Below are positions 1-7,310 of a DNA stretch of 13,817 bases, one piece after another (the stretch's first letter is position 1; each line of letters opens with the position of its first letter). The notes beneath the pieces were generated by a model. It was not told where the DNA came from, searched no databases, and saw only the letters and a program-made list of their open reading frames with translations. The translations under genes and the position numbers were made by a program. This DNA comes from Planctomycetota bacterium (lineage in GTDB: Bacteria > Planctomycetota > Phycisphaerae > Tepidisphaerales > Tepidisphaeraceae): assembly GCA_023417885.1 (NCBI GenBank), contig JAEZED010000136.1:1-13817 (forward strand), read 5' to 3'.

Positions 1-141
1 GGCCCGGACCGCCCGGGCCGGGAAACGAATGCCGACATCGACGCGAGCCAGCGCGATTCGCCACGAAGGCGACCCGGCTCGTGGTGGAGAAGCGCGAGAT
101 CGGCGCGCTGTCACGTGACTTTCGCCAGGCGCCGCATTATC
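1..141. other. Left-edge segment without a supported gene; GC hairpin
   Basis: No gene can be supported here. Positions 1-19 form a 7-bp perfect hairpin (GGCCCGG, 5-nt loop, CCGGGCC) with no T-run after it, so it could be a factor-dependent terminator or simply GC-rich sequence. One plus-strand frame is open from position 3 to a stop at 171-173, and its last codons fall inside the ACGGATG repeat. It could be the 3' end of a gene entering from the left, but it has no recognisable motif. Confidence 0.3.
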
Positions 142-176
142 GGCCACCGATGGACACGGATGCCCACGGATGAGGA
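142..176 (+). repeat. Outer inverted-repeat arm (left), ACGGATG-rich
   Basis: This 35-nt arm contains two closely spaced ACGGATG units. Its reverse complement matches 445-479 at about 29 of 35 positions by my hand alignment, with the shared core GGCCAC-x-GATG and two CACGGATG-like units. Short ACGGATG-rich repeats of this kind look like dispersed intergenic repeats rather than coding DNA, but copy number elsewhere in the genome cannot be judged from this window. Confidence 0.7.
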
Positions 177-297
177 AGCTGGCAGTGACGCGAAGCGGCA
201 CGTGCCTGGTCAATTCCGCCTGGACAATGCCCGAGGTCTCATGCGGATGATGTCTCGACCCTGCGCGACGATCTGATTGCTCCCGAACGGCGCTCTC

Positions 298-353
298 AAC
301 GCCTCTCCCCTCGGGAGAGGTGCCGAGGCCGCAGGCCGAGGCGGAGAGGGCGC
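298..353 (+). repeat. Inner inverted-repeat arm (left), hairpin-forming
   Basis: This arm opens with a perfect 8-bp hairpin, CCTCTCCC-CTC-GGGAGAGG at 302-320, and ends in CGGAGAGGGCGC. The reverse complement of 374-435 starts and ends with nearly the same sequence: about 20 of 22 positions at the outer end and 12 of 12 at the inner end. The middle has diverged, with a 6-nt length difference. The arrangement is that of a REP-like palindromic element present as an inverted pair. Confidence 0.7.
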
Positions 354-373
354 CTCCCAAGACGAACCGCTGA

Positions 374-435
374 GCGCCCTCTCCGTCCGCTCCGCTTGGC
401 GCTGCGCGGCCACCTCTCCCGGAGGGAGAGGCGTT
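374..435 (-). repeat. Inner inverted-repeat arm (right), hairpin-forming
   Basis: This is the partner of 298-353 in opposite orientation, separated from it by about 20 nt. It carries its own perfect 8-bp hairpin, CCTCTCCC-GGA-GGGAGAGG at 413-431. The two arms together could fold into a cruciform or long hairpin of about 138 bp. It lies past the stop codon of the minus-strand esterase gene, so a transcript reading through would contain these hairpins. They may end or stabilise that mRNA, but no T-run follows to make a classical intrinsic terminator. Confidence 0.7.
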
Positions 436-444
436 CAGACGCTC

Positions 445-479
445 TGATCATCCGTGTGCATCCGTCTTCATCAGTGGCC
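445..479 (-). repeat. Outer inverted-repeat arm (right), ACGGATG-rich
   Basis: This is the inverted partner of 142-176, with six mismatches over 35 positions. It ends 26 bp from the esterase stop codon. The right inner and outer arms are about 10 nt apart, but the left ones are about 120 nt apart, so the composite is not symmetric. The extra left-hand sequence may be an insertion between arms, or two repeat families may have landed independently. Confidence 0.7.
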
Positions 480-505
480 AACACTCCGGCTCCCGCCGCG
501 GGCGA

Positions 506-3085
506 TCACTCCTCGCGAACCGCGCTGTTGTCGGGGTCGGCCTGCCAGGCGTTGTTGAAATACCCCGCGGCGTCGGCGGCTTCGTAGCCCGATTCGTAGA
601 CGGCGGGTCCGAAGACCGTCCAGTCCGGATAGTGCACGCCGCTGGTGAAGTAGGGGAGGCGGTCGGTCAGCTTCATGCCGACGAGCCCCGTCCCGCCGAC
701 GACGCCGACGAGGGCGCGCTCGCTTCCCGCGCGCGGATAGCAGAAGACGATCCCACGGTCCTCGCCGTCGTGCGTGAAGACATCGCCGACCTTCACGTGC
801 CCGCGGCGGAGTTCGACGGGCGCCTCGCCGAGCAGCGCTGTCCAGTCCTCGTGCGTGTCGGCGTTGCCGTAGAGGATGACGCTGTGGTCCGGGTCGAGCT
901 GCGGGTCAAAGTCGACGTCCGCCACGACCGCGATCGACCCGTTCCCGCGGTAGTAGAAGCTCTCGGCGTCGTACCGAGCCTTGGCGCGGGCCCAGGTAGT
1001 CTCCTCGGGCGTGCCCTTCGTGCCGTAGACGAAAACGACGCGGTTGTCGAAGGCGTGCTTGAACGGGCCAGTGCGCTCCGGCGTCTCGGCCGGCGGCTCG
1101 CACATGCTGGACGGGATGTGCCACCCGTTCTCGCCGTCGCGGTGGAACTGCACCGGCACCTGGCGGCCACCCTCCATGAACCCAACCGCGCCGTTCGGGA
1201 ACGGAAGTTGGACCGTCTGCCCATCGAGCACGAGCGTCTCAAATCCCCTCACTTCGTCGATCGTAAGTCCGCCGGCGGAGAATGACGCGCGGGCGGTCGG
1301 CCGCGTCGTCGGCACCGGCGATGGCCCCGGCGGCAGGATGTTCGGGTCGAGCGTGAGCAGGGCGACGTTCTGTGTCGTCCCCTCCACGCGCCGCCGCTGC
1401 GGGTCCACGCGCAGCGACACGCGACTCGGCTTCCCCGGATCAGTCTGCGCGTAGATCGTCACCCACTCGTTCTGCGACGACACGCCCACGTTCGTCGTCA
1501 CGAACTCCACTGTCCGCACCTCATCCTCAACCGGCAGCCGGTGCCGCGCGAACATGTCGAACATCGCCGGCCAATCGACGCATTCCGCGCCCGGCTCGTC
1601 GCTGCTCTCCCACCAGTGCCCGGCACCCGCCTGCTCATGCGACTCGAACGCGATGCCGAGCTCCGTGAGCTTCGTCGCGATGTCGCGCGCCTCGCGCACG
1701 GGGACGTTGTCGTCGGCGTCGCCGTGGAGGATGTAGATCCCCTTGCCCTTCAGGTTCGACAGGCGCTGTTCCGTGTCGCTGATGCGCGCCGCCCGCGCGA
1801 AGATGCCCGCGACGCCGTCCGTGTGCTCGAAGAGCTGCGGATGCCTAGCCCCGGTGTACGTGCCGAAGCTCAGCCACCCCGCCGAGGGCGCGATCGCGGC
1901 GAAGCGGTAGGGGTAAAGGGTGCCGATGGCCCACGTGCCGTGTCCGCCCATGCTGTGGCCGGTGAGGTAGACGCGCGACGGATCGCTGTCCAGGTGGCGC
2001 ATCGCGTCGTCTAACACTTCCATCGCGTCGATGCGTCCCCAGTCCTCCCAGTCGAACCCGAACGGTCGGCGATTCGTCGGGCAGACGATGTCGCACCAGG
2101 TCTTGGGCGCATACGCGTTCGCCTGGTTCGTCGCCTCCACGCTCGCGCCGTGCAGCGACAGCACCAGCGCCGGGCGTTCCCCTCCGGCGGTGCCACCGGC
2201 GCCGGGAATCTTCGGTTGCACGGCGTAGTACTGGCAACTCCCGTCGATGCGGCTCAGGAACGTTCGCTTGTACATCTGGCCAGGTCCCTTGATCGACAGC
2301 TCGACCTGCCTCGTCGCTCCTTCATGCTCGCCGAAGCCGAGCGTCACGCGCATGGTCTCCCCGTCACGGCCGTCGTAGTGGACGGGGAAGACAACCTTCC
2401 GCACGCTCATCGCCGGCACCGTCATCTCCGCCCCCTCGATTCGCGCGTGCTCCCCTTCCTCCCCGGTGCTCGTCCACGGCGCCGCCGTCACCGGCTCGTC
2501 CGTCGCGTTCACCACCACCGCGCCCAGCGGAAGCGTCTCGTCGCTGCCAAGCAGGAAGTCGGGCGCGGTCACGTCCGCCTCCTGGATGAACACGTCCGCC
2601 GGCGGAACGAGCAATTCCGCCCGGAGCGCGCCCCGACCGTGCTGGAAGAGCAGAATGTTCTGGCCCGCTTCCAGGCGCACGGGAAGCTGGAGGTTGCCGT
2701 AGCCGTACGGATCCCCCGGCCGCGGCTCGCCGTTCACGTAGACCATCCCGTGCCCGCTCGCCTTCAGGAGCATGGTCGCCGGCTCGTCGGCTTGGACCAT
2801 GAACGCGGCATACATCCCGCCGCGCACGCGGTAAGCGCCGTTCTCGGCGCGCTCGACGGCTTCCCAGCCATCTTCGCCGGCTCGCGGTGGGGCGAGATCG
2901 CCGCGCGCGATCGCGAGGGCAATGGAATCGCCCGAGAAGGGCACGCGTCCTCCGGCAGTGCGGTCGGGGCGCTTCTGCACGCCCTCATCCGGCATCTGCG
3001 GCGGGGCGGCGATCGCGGGGAGCGCGATCGCGAGGACGAGGGCGGGAAGCGTGAGCGTGAGGAGGGATCTTGGCGAAGGACGCAT
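506..3085 (-). CDS. Secreted alpha/beta-hydrolase esterase (S9/PHB-depolymerase-like), multidomain
   Basis: This is probably an exported serine esterase or peptidase-like hydrolase of about 859 residues. I start at ATG 3085; a GTG two codons upstream (3091) is also in frame, and neither has a clear ribosome-binding site. Residues 1-26 form a signal peptide with a likely cut after PAIA. Residues ~75-165 and ~175-268 look like beta-rich accessory domains. The hydrolase core spans ~270-520, with an LHGA strand, the nucleophile elbow GHSMGG (Ser378), the HGDADDNVP acid loop (likely Asp458) and the GAGHWW histidine (His490). The last ~340 residues are not recognised. A visible catalytic triad argues for activity; the substrate is unknown and could be a polysaccharide ester, polyester or peptide. 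It is last in the minus-strand block, about 107 bp after the regulator gene, so co-transcription is uncertain. Confidence 0.88.
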   Translation of the reverse strand: MRPSPRSLLTLTLPALVLAIALPAIAAPPQMPDEGVQKRPDRTAGGRVPFSGDSIALAIARGDLAPPRAGEDGWEAVERAENGAYRVRGGMYAAFMVQADEPATMLLKASGHGMVYVNGEPRPGDPYGYGNLQLPVRLEAGQNILLFQHGRGALRAELLVPPADVFIQEADVTAPDFLLGSDETLPLGAVVVNATDEPVTAAPWTSTGEEGEHARIEGAEMTVPAMSVRKVVFPVHYDGRDGETMRVTLGFGEHEGATRQVELSIKGPGQMYKRTFLSRIDGSCQYYAVQPKIPGAGGTAGGERPALVLSLHGASVEATNQANAYAPKTWCDIVCPTNRRPFGFDWEDWGRIDAMEVLDDAMRHLDSDPSRVYLTGHSMGGHGTWAIGTLYPYRFAAIAPSAGWLSFGTYTGARHPQLFEHTDGVAGIFARAARISDTEQRLSNLKGKGIYILHGDADDNVPVREARDIATKLTELGIAFESHEQAGAGHWWESSDEPGAECVDWPAMFDMFARHRLPVEDEVRTVEFVTTNVGVSSQNEWVTIYAQTDPGKPSRVSLRVDPQRRRVEGTTQNVALLTLDPNILPPGPSPVPTTRPTARASFSAGGLTIDEVRGFETLVLDGQTVQLPFPNGAVGFMEGGRQVPVQFHRDGENGWHIPSSMCEPPAETPERTGPFKHAFDNRVVFVYGTKGTPEETTWARAKARYDAESFYYRGNGSIAVVADVDFDPQLDPDHSVILYGNADTHEDWTALLGEAPVELRRGHVKVGDVFTHDGEDRGIVFCYPRAGSERALVGVVGGTGLVGMKLTDRLPYFTSGVHYPDWTVFGPAVYESGYEAADAAGYFNNAWQADPDNSAVREE

Positions 3086-3191
3086 CGCCACAAGCTAGCG
3101 GAGACGGACGTTGGCGTCGATTCGGGCTGGGGGCTGTTGCCGTGAGAGGCGGTTTGCGGTGTCCTGTCCCTGACCCGAGGCGTCGCGATGC

Positions 3192-3878
3192 TCAGTCTCG
3201 GCTTGGGGAGGGGTCGTGGACGTGGACTCTTGCGGCGGCGGTGGTGCCGAGGGTGACGGGGGCGTGTCCGTCGGCCTGGACGGTCTGGCTGTCGGCGAGC
3301 GCGTCGCGATGGAGCACCGTGACGGTGGCGCCCGGCGTCAGGCCGTGCTTTGCCAGGAATCGCAGGAAGGGCGCATCCTGTTCGATGATCCGCGCGATGG
3401 TGGTCGCGGCGCCCTCGGGCACGTCCGGCAGCGCCCCGCTGGAGGCGCAGCGCGGCTCGCGCGTGGCACTGGCGGCGGGGATCGGGTCACCGTGCGGATC
3501 GACCCGCGGCCGGCCCAGGACCGCGTCGAGGCGCTCCAGCACCTTGTCGCTCACCACGTGCTCGAGCTCCTCCGCCTCGTCGTGCACCTCGGACCAGTCC
3601 ATCCCGAGCATGTCGACGAGGAACGCCTCGATGATCCGGTGCCGGCGCAGCACGTGCAGGGCCAGCGCCCGGCCCTGCGCGGTCAGGCGCACGCCGCTGC
3701 GCGGCTCGTAGTCGACCAGCCGCGCCTCCGCCAGCGTCTTGACCATGCTCGTTGCGGTGCCGGGCACGACCGCCATCAGCTCGGCGAGCCGGCCCATCGG
3801 AACCAGCGCCTCCTCGCCGAGGCGCTGCTGCTCGGCGTAAAGGCGCTTGATGTAGTTCTCGACGGTCGGCGTCGGCAT
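3192..3878 (-). CDS. DtxR/MntR-family metal-dependent transcriptional regulator
   Basis: This 228-residue protein has full DtxR architecture. Residues ~1-65 form a winged helix-turn-helix that starts TVENYIKRLY. Residues ~66-140 are the metal-binding and dimerisation domain, with VHDEAEELEHVVSD matching the DtxR VHDEACRWEHVMSD segment. A FeoA/SH3-like C-terminal domain covers ~150-220. By hand alignment the metal ligands are His80, Glu84, His99, Glu103, Glu106 and His107. Glu103 replaces the DtxR cysteine, as in MntR. Asn8 stands where DtxR has Met10 and MntR has Asp8, and Lys11 where MntR has Glu11. Members of this family repress iron or manganese uptake genes when metal is bound. No transporter lies beside it, so its targets are probably elsewhere. 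The gap from the aldehyde dehydrogenase gene is 83 bp, with no convincing promoter or ribosome-binding site. Confidence 0.9.
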   Translation of the reverse strand: MPTPTVENYIKRLYAEQQRLGEEALVPMGRLAELMAVVPGTATSMVKTLAEARLVDYEPRSGVRLTAQGRALALHVLRRHRIIEAFLVDMLGMDWSEVHDEAEELEHVVSDKVLERLDAVLGRPRVDPHGDPIPAASATREPRCASSGALPDVPEGAATTIARIIEQDAPFLRFLAKHGLTPGATVTVLHRDALADSQTVQADGHAPVTLGTTAAARVHVHDPSPSRD

Positions 3879-3961
3879 GGCGCATGGATCAGCCTACTCG
3901 CTCCACCGGCGCGCGCAAAGCCCGCACCACCGGCAGTCCAAATCCCACGTTCCTCATAAGC

Positions 3962-5425
3962 TCACGCCTGCTGCTCCTCCCGGATCACCAGCAGCCGCAC
4001 CTCCGTCATGTCCTCGATCGCGTAACGCACCCCCTCGCGACCGAAGCCGCTCTCCTTCACCCCGCCGTAGGGCATGTGATCCACGCGCCAGCTCGGGACG
4101 TCGTTCACGATCACGCCCCCGACCTCCAGCGCGTCCCACGCCTGCATCGCCCGGTGCAGGTCGCGGGTGAATACCCCCGCCTGGAGGCCGAAGCGGCTGT
4201 CGTTCACCGACGCCAGCGCCGTCGAGAAGTCGGTGAAGCGAGACAGCATCGCAACCGGCCCGAACGCCTCCTCGCGCCAGAGGTCCGCGTCCGGCGGCAC
4301 CTCCTCCAGCAGCGCCGCCGTCATCATCGTGCCGTCGGGCCCGCCGACCTCGCCGCCGCAGAGCAGGCGCGCATCGCGATCCACGGCGGCATCGATCCTC
4401 TCGCGCAGGCCCTTGGCCGCTTCCGGGCGGATCATCGGGCCGATGAACGTCTCCGCATTCGCCGGGTCGCCGTGCACCAGCCCGCGCACCTTCGCCAGCA
4501 GCTTGTCGCGAATGTCCTCGTAGATCAGCTCGTGAACGATGATCCGCTGCACGCTGATGCAGCTCTGGCCCGACTGGTAGTAGGCGCCCGTCACCAGGCG
4601 CTCCACGACTTCATCCAGTTCGCCCGCCACCGTCTCGTCGATCACGCAGGCGGCGTTTCCGCCCAGTTCCAGGACAACCTTCTTCCGCCCGGCGCGCGCC
4701 TTGAGCTGCCAGCCGACCTTGTCACTCCCCGTAAAGCTCAGCAGCCGGATCCGCTCATCCTCCACCAGCGCCGCAGAATCATCGATGCTCGCCGGCAGGA
4801 TCGACCAGGCACCCTCCGGCAGATCGCACTCGGCCAGTACCTCGCCCACCAGCAGCGCGCCCACGGGCGTCTTGTCCGCCGGCTTCAGTACGAACGGACA
4901 TCCCGCCGCGATCGCCGGGGCGATCTTGTGTGCGACGAGGTTCAGCGGGAAGTTGAATGGCGTGATGAAGCTGCACGGCCCGACCGCAACACGCTGGGTC
5001 ATCCCGCGATAGCCGCCGGCGCGCGGCGTCACGGCCAGCGGCAGCACCTCGCCCGCGTCGGCGCGGCTGGCCTCGTCGGCCGCCATCCGGAATGTGTCGA
5101 TCAGGCGATCGACCTCCCCCTCGGCGTAGGTGATCGGCTTGCCCGCCTCCACGCAGCAAGCCTCCGCCAGTTCGCGACGCCGCTCCTGGAACCGGCTGAC
5201 GCAGTGACGCAACGCCTCCGAGCGGCGGTAGGGGGGCAGCCGGCGCATCTCGGCCGTTGCGCCCTGGGCCGCGGCGATGGCGCGGTCGATGTGCTCTGCA
5301 TCCGCCAAGGGCACGCGGGTCGCGGTTTCGCCGGTGTACGGGTTGATCACCGCCAGGTCATGGTTCGGCTCGAACGGCTTTCCGGCGAGGTAGGCGGGGT
5401 ACGTTTCTCGTAAGCTGATGGCCAT
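3962..5425 (-). CDS. NAD(P)-dependent aldehyde dehydrogenase
   Basis: This 487-residue cytoplasmic enzyme has the usual ALDH superfamily length and oxidises an aldehyde to its acid with NAD(P)+. Key motifs are present: the FNFPLN segment with Asn158, the cofactor-binding KPAD (Lys181), the FTGS turn (~231-234), the general base in ELGGN (Glu253), the nucleophile in GQSCIS (Cys289) and EEAFGP (Glu386-Pro390). The sequence resembles the lactaldehyde/succinate-semialdehyde/phosphonoacetaldehyde-type branch more than the retinal type, but the substrate cannot be named. The start at ATG 5425 is supported by GGAG six bases upstream. It overlaps head-to-head with the start of the plus-strand DinB-like gene, so its promoter must lie inside that neighbour. 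A long antisense frame over this gene is a codon-bias shadow. Confidence 0.95.
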   Translation of the reverse strand: MAISLRETYPAYLAGKPFEPNHDLAVINPYTGETATRVPLADAEHIDRAIAAAQGATAEMRRLPPYRRSEALRHCVSRFQERRRELAEACCVEAGKPITYAEGEVDRLIDTFRMAADEASRADAGEVLPLAVTPRAGGYRGMTQRVAVGPCSFITPFNFPLNLVAHKIAPAIAAGCPFVLKPADKTPVGALLVGEVLAECDLPEGAWSILPASIDDSAALVEDERIRLLSFTGSDKVGWQLKARAGRKKVVLELGGNAACVIDETVAGELDEVVERLVTGAYYQSGQSCISVQRIIVHELIYEDIRDKLLAKVRGLVHGDPANAETFIGPMIRPEAAKGLRERIDAAVDRDARLLCGGEVGGPDGTMMTAALLEEVPPDADLWREEAFGPVAMLSRFTDFSTALASVNDSRFGLQAGVFTRDLHRAMQAWDALEVGGVIVNDVPSWRVDHMPYGGVKESGFGREGVRYAIEDMTEVRLLVIREEQQA

Positions 5426-5990
5426 GGCGCGCTCCGCAGAAGTCTACGACGTCGGCGGCGACTGGCCCGGACCCGGCCAGGCCGTGCTTGATCTCTCCCG
5501 CCGCGGCCTGCTCGGCCAGCACCTGCGCATCACCCACTGCCTGTCGCAGCTGTCGGATGCCCAGGTGTGGTGGCGCCCGCGCCCGGAGCTGAACGCGATC
5601 GGCAACCTGCTCCTGCACCTTCGCGGCAATCTCGGCCAGTGGATCGTGGCGGGCGCCGGCGGACGGCCCTTCCAGCGCGACCGCCCGGCCGAGTTCGCGG
5701 AGAAGGGAAGCATCGGCAGGGCGGACGCCGAGGCGATGCTGAGCGAGATGGTCAATGAGTCGGCGGATGTGCTGGCAAGCATTCCCGCCGAGAGCCTGCT
5801 GGATCGGCGGCGCGTCCAGGGTCATGAGACGACCATCCTGGGCGCGATTCTTCATGCGACGCGCCACTTCGAGGGGCACGCCCAGGAGATCATCCTCCTC
5901 ACGCGGCTCCAGCTCGGCGAGGCCTACCGCTTCCTCTGGGTGCCGGAGACGCCCGAGGAGATCTCCGGCGCATCGTCTGCGTCTCCATGA
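5424..5990 (+). CDS. DinB-family (DUF1572-like) metal-binding helix-bundle protein
   Basis: This is a protein of 188 residues counted from ATG 5424; an in-frame ATG at 5418 would add two. It fits the DinB/YfiT-like four-helix bundle superfamily. It has an LSDAQVWWRP-x-PELNAIGNLLLHLRGN block near residues 43-69 and HATRHFEGHAQEI near 144-156. The likely metal triad is the histidine in LLLHL plus two in the HxxxHxxxH segment. Members include thiol-dependent S-transferases using bacillithiol or mycothiol and many proteins of unknown role, so no reaction is assigned. Both candidate starts overlap the aldehyde dehydrogenase start codon on the other strand and lack a visible ribosome-binding site. 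A start farther in is possible, for example GTG near 5482 just before the LDLSRRGLL segment. Confidence 0.82.
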   Translation: MARSAEVYDVGGDWPGPGQAVLDLSRRGLLGQHLRITHCLSQLSDAQVWWRPRPELNAIGNLLLHLRGNLGQWIVAGAGGRPFQRDRPAEFAEKGSIGRADAEAMLSEMVNESADVLASIPAESLLDRRRVQGHETTILGAILHATRHFEGHAQEIILLTRLQLGEAYRFLWVPETPEEISGASSASP

Positions 5991-6062
5991 CTAGGGGGAA
6001 GGCTTCGCGCACTGCGGCCGACCTGTGCCGTGCCGGTCAGCCAATGACTCATGGGAGGCGAC

Positions 6063-7304
6063 ATGCTCATGCAGCCGACCAGGCGGGCGATCCTCGAGAC
6101 GATGGAGGCGCGACGCCTTCTGGCAAGTGTGCCGGCGGGCTTCGCGGACGGCATCTATGCCTCCGGCCTCGACGACCCGACGAGCATGGCCTTCGCCCCC
6201 GATGGGCGCCTGTTCGTGACCGAGCAGGGCGGTGCCGTGCGTGTGATCACCGACGGCACCCTGAAGCCTGCGCCGTTCACCACCGTCGTCACCGACCCCA
6301 CCGGCGAGCGCGGGTTGCTCGGGCTCGCCTTCGACCCCGCCTTCGAGGACAACGGTTTCGTCTACGTCTACTACACCGTTCCGGGCACACCGGCACACAA
6401 TCGCCTCAGCCGCTTCACCGCCGACGGCGACGTCGCACTGCCCGGAAGCGAGCAGATCCTCCTTGAGCTCGAGCCGCTCAGCACCGCCATCAACCACAAC
6501 GGCGGGGCGATCCACTTCGGGCCGGACGGCAAGCTCTACGTCGCGGTCGGTGACAACGCCAACAGCGCCAATGCACAGAGCCTGGCGACGCGGCTGGGGA
6601 AGGTTCTGCGCATCAACGCCGACGGCACGATTCCGCCTGACAACCCCTTCTTTGACGAGGCCGAAGGAGACAATCGTGCGATCTGGGCCATGGGCCTGCG
6701 CAATCCGTTCACCTTCGCCTTCGATCCGCCATCCGGCCGGATGTTCATCAACGACGTCGGGCAGAACCGCTTCGAGGAGATCAACGCCGGCGCTCCCGGC
6801 CGGAACTTCGCTTGGCCGCTCGTCGAAGGGCCGTTCAGCCCCTCGCCCTCGCCGGAGCTGGAGAACCCCGTCTACACCTACGCCCGCGGGACGGGCCCGA
6901 CGCAGGGGCGCGCCGTTGCCGGCGGGGTCTTCTATCGCGGCGATGAGGGCGATGCGGCGGCCTTCGGGCGGGACTACGACGGCGACTACTTCTTCAGCGA
7001 CTTCGGCGGCGGTTGGATCCGCCGGCTCGAACCGTTCCACCACAACCGCACCAGCGACTTCGCCGAAGGAATCGCGGCGCCGGTGGATCTGGACGTCGGC
7101 CCGGATTCCGCCCTCTACTACCTGGAGCGCGGCGCGGGGCGCATCGGACGCATCGCGTTCGGCGAGGAACAAGTCCCGCTTCCGCGACTCCAGCGTCAGG
7201 CCGCTCCACTCATTGCGACGTCCGGATCGATGTCCATCCAACGGTTCAGTGGCCGCCCGCCGCGCCTGGCGCTGGATGTGCTGGATCTGGAGGAGTCACG
7301 CTGA
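6063..7304 (+). CDS. Secreted PQQ-type sugar dehydrogenase (GSDH/sorbosone dehydrogenase-like)
   Basis: This 413-residue protein has the fold of soluble quinoprotein glucose/sorbosone dehydrogenases, a six-bladed beta-propeller that oxidises sugar-like substrates with PQQ. Family signatures are GLDDPTSMAFAPDGRLFVTEQGG (in part), GERGLLGLAFDP, the NHNGGAIHFGPDGKLYVAVGD block with the probable catalytic His145, and GLRNPFTFAFDP with Arg213. The start is set by GGGAGG at 6053-6058, 4 nt before ATG 6063; ATG 6069 is an alternative. Near the N-terminus, ETMEARRLLA matches a motif found on exported planctomycete proteins, and there is no ordinary hydrophobic signal peptide. The C-terminus ends soon after the propeller, without the dockerin, RTX or other added modules that such proteins often carry. 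It converges on the TadG-like gene with 6 bp between stops. Substrate and true PQQ dependence are inferred. Confidence 0.88.
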   Translation: MLMQPTRRAILETMEARRLLASVPAGFADGIYASGLDDPTSMAFAPDGRLFVTEQGGAVRVITDGTLKPAPFTTVVTDPTGERGLLGLAFDPAFEDNGFVYVYYTVPGTPAHNRLSRFTADGDVALPGSEQILLELEPLSTAINHNGGAIHFGPDGKLYVAVGDNANSANAQSLATRLGKVLRINADGTIPPDNPFFDEAEGDNRAIWAMGLRNPFTFAFDPPSGRMFINDVGQNRFEEINAGAPGRNFAWPLVEGPFSPSPSPELENPVYTYARGTGPTQGRAVAGGVFYRGDEGDAAAFGRDYDGDYFFSDFGGGWIRRLEPFHHNRTSDFAEGIAAPVDLDVGPDSALYYLERGAGRIGRIAFGEEQVPLPRLQRQAAPLIATSGSMSIQRFSGRPPRLALDVLDLEESR

Positions 7305-7310
7305 AGCCAG

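Noticed and set aside
3..173. Possible 3' end of a plus-strand gene entering from the left edge
   Set aside because: The frame is open but short, without a motif, and it ends inside a repeat arm; evidence is too weak to call a gene.
2150..3145. 331-codon plus-strand frame opposite the esterase N-terminal half
   Set aside because: Arg/His-rich translation with no recognisable domain; the minus strand has a signal peptide and domains here.
3879..3961. Promoter for the DtxR-like gene
   Set aside because: A TTGGAC hexamer is present on the minus strand, but no acceptable -10 lies at 16-18 bp.
3884..5413. Long plus-strand open frame (509 codons) opposite the aldehyde dehydrogenase gene
   Set aside because: It is an exact antisense shadow of a gene with a full set of ALDH motifs. 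Its Arg/His/Ala-rich translation has no motif and reflects GC-biased third positions.
5991..7241. 416-codon minus-strand frame opposite the PQQ-type dehydrogenase
   Set aside because: The plus strand carries the family motifs and a strong ribosome-binding site; the antisense product has no recognisable fold.
7305..7310. Bidirectional terminator between the convergent dehydrogenase and TadG-like genes
   Set aside because: The gap is only 6 bp and no hairpin with a T-run spans the stops.
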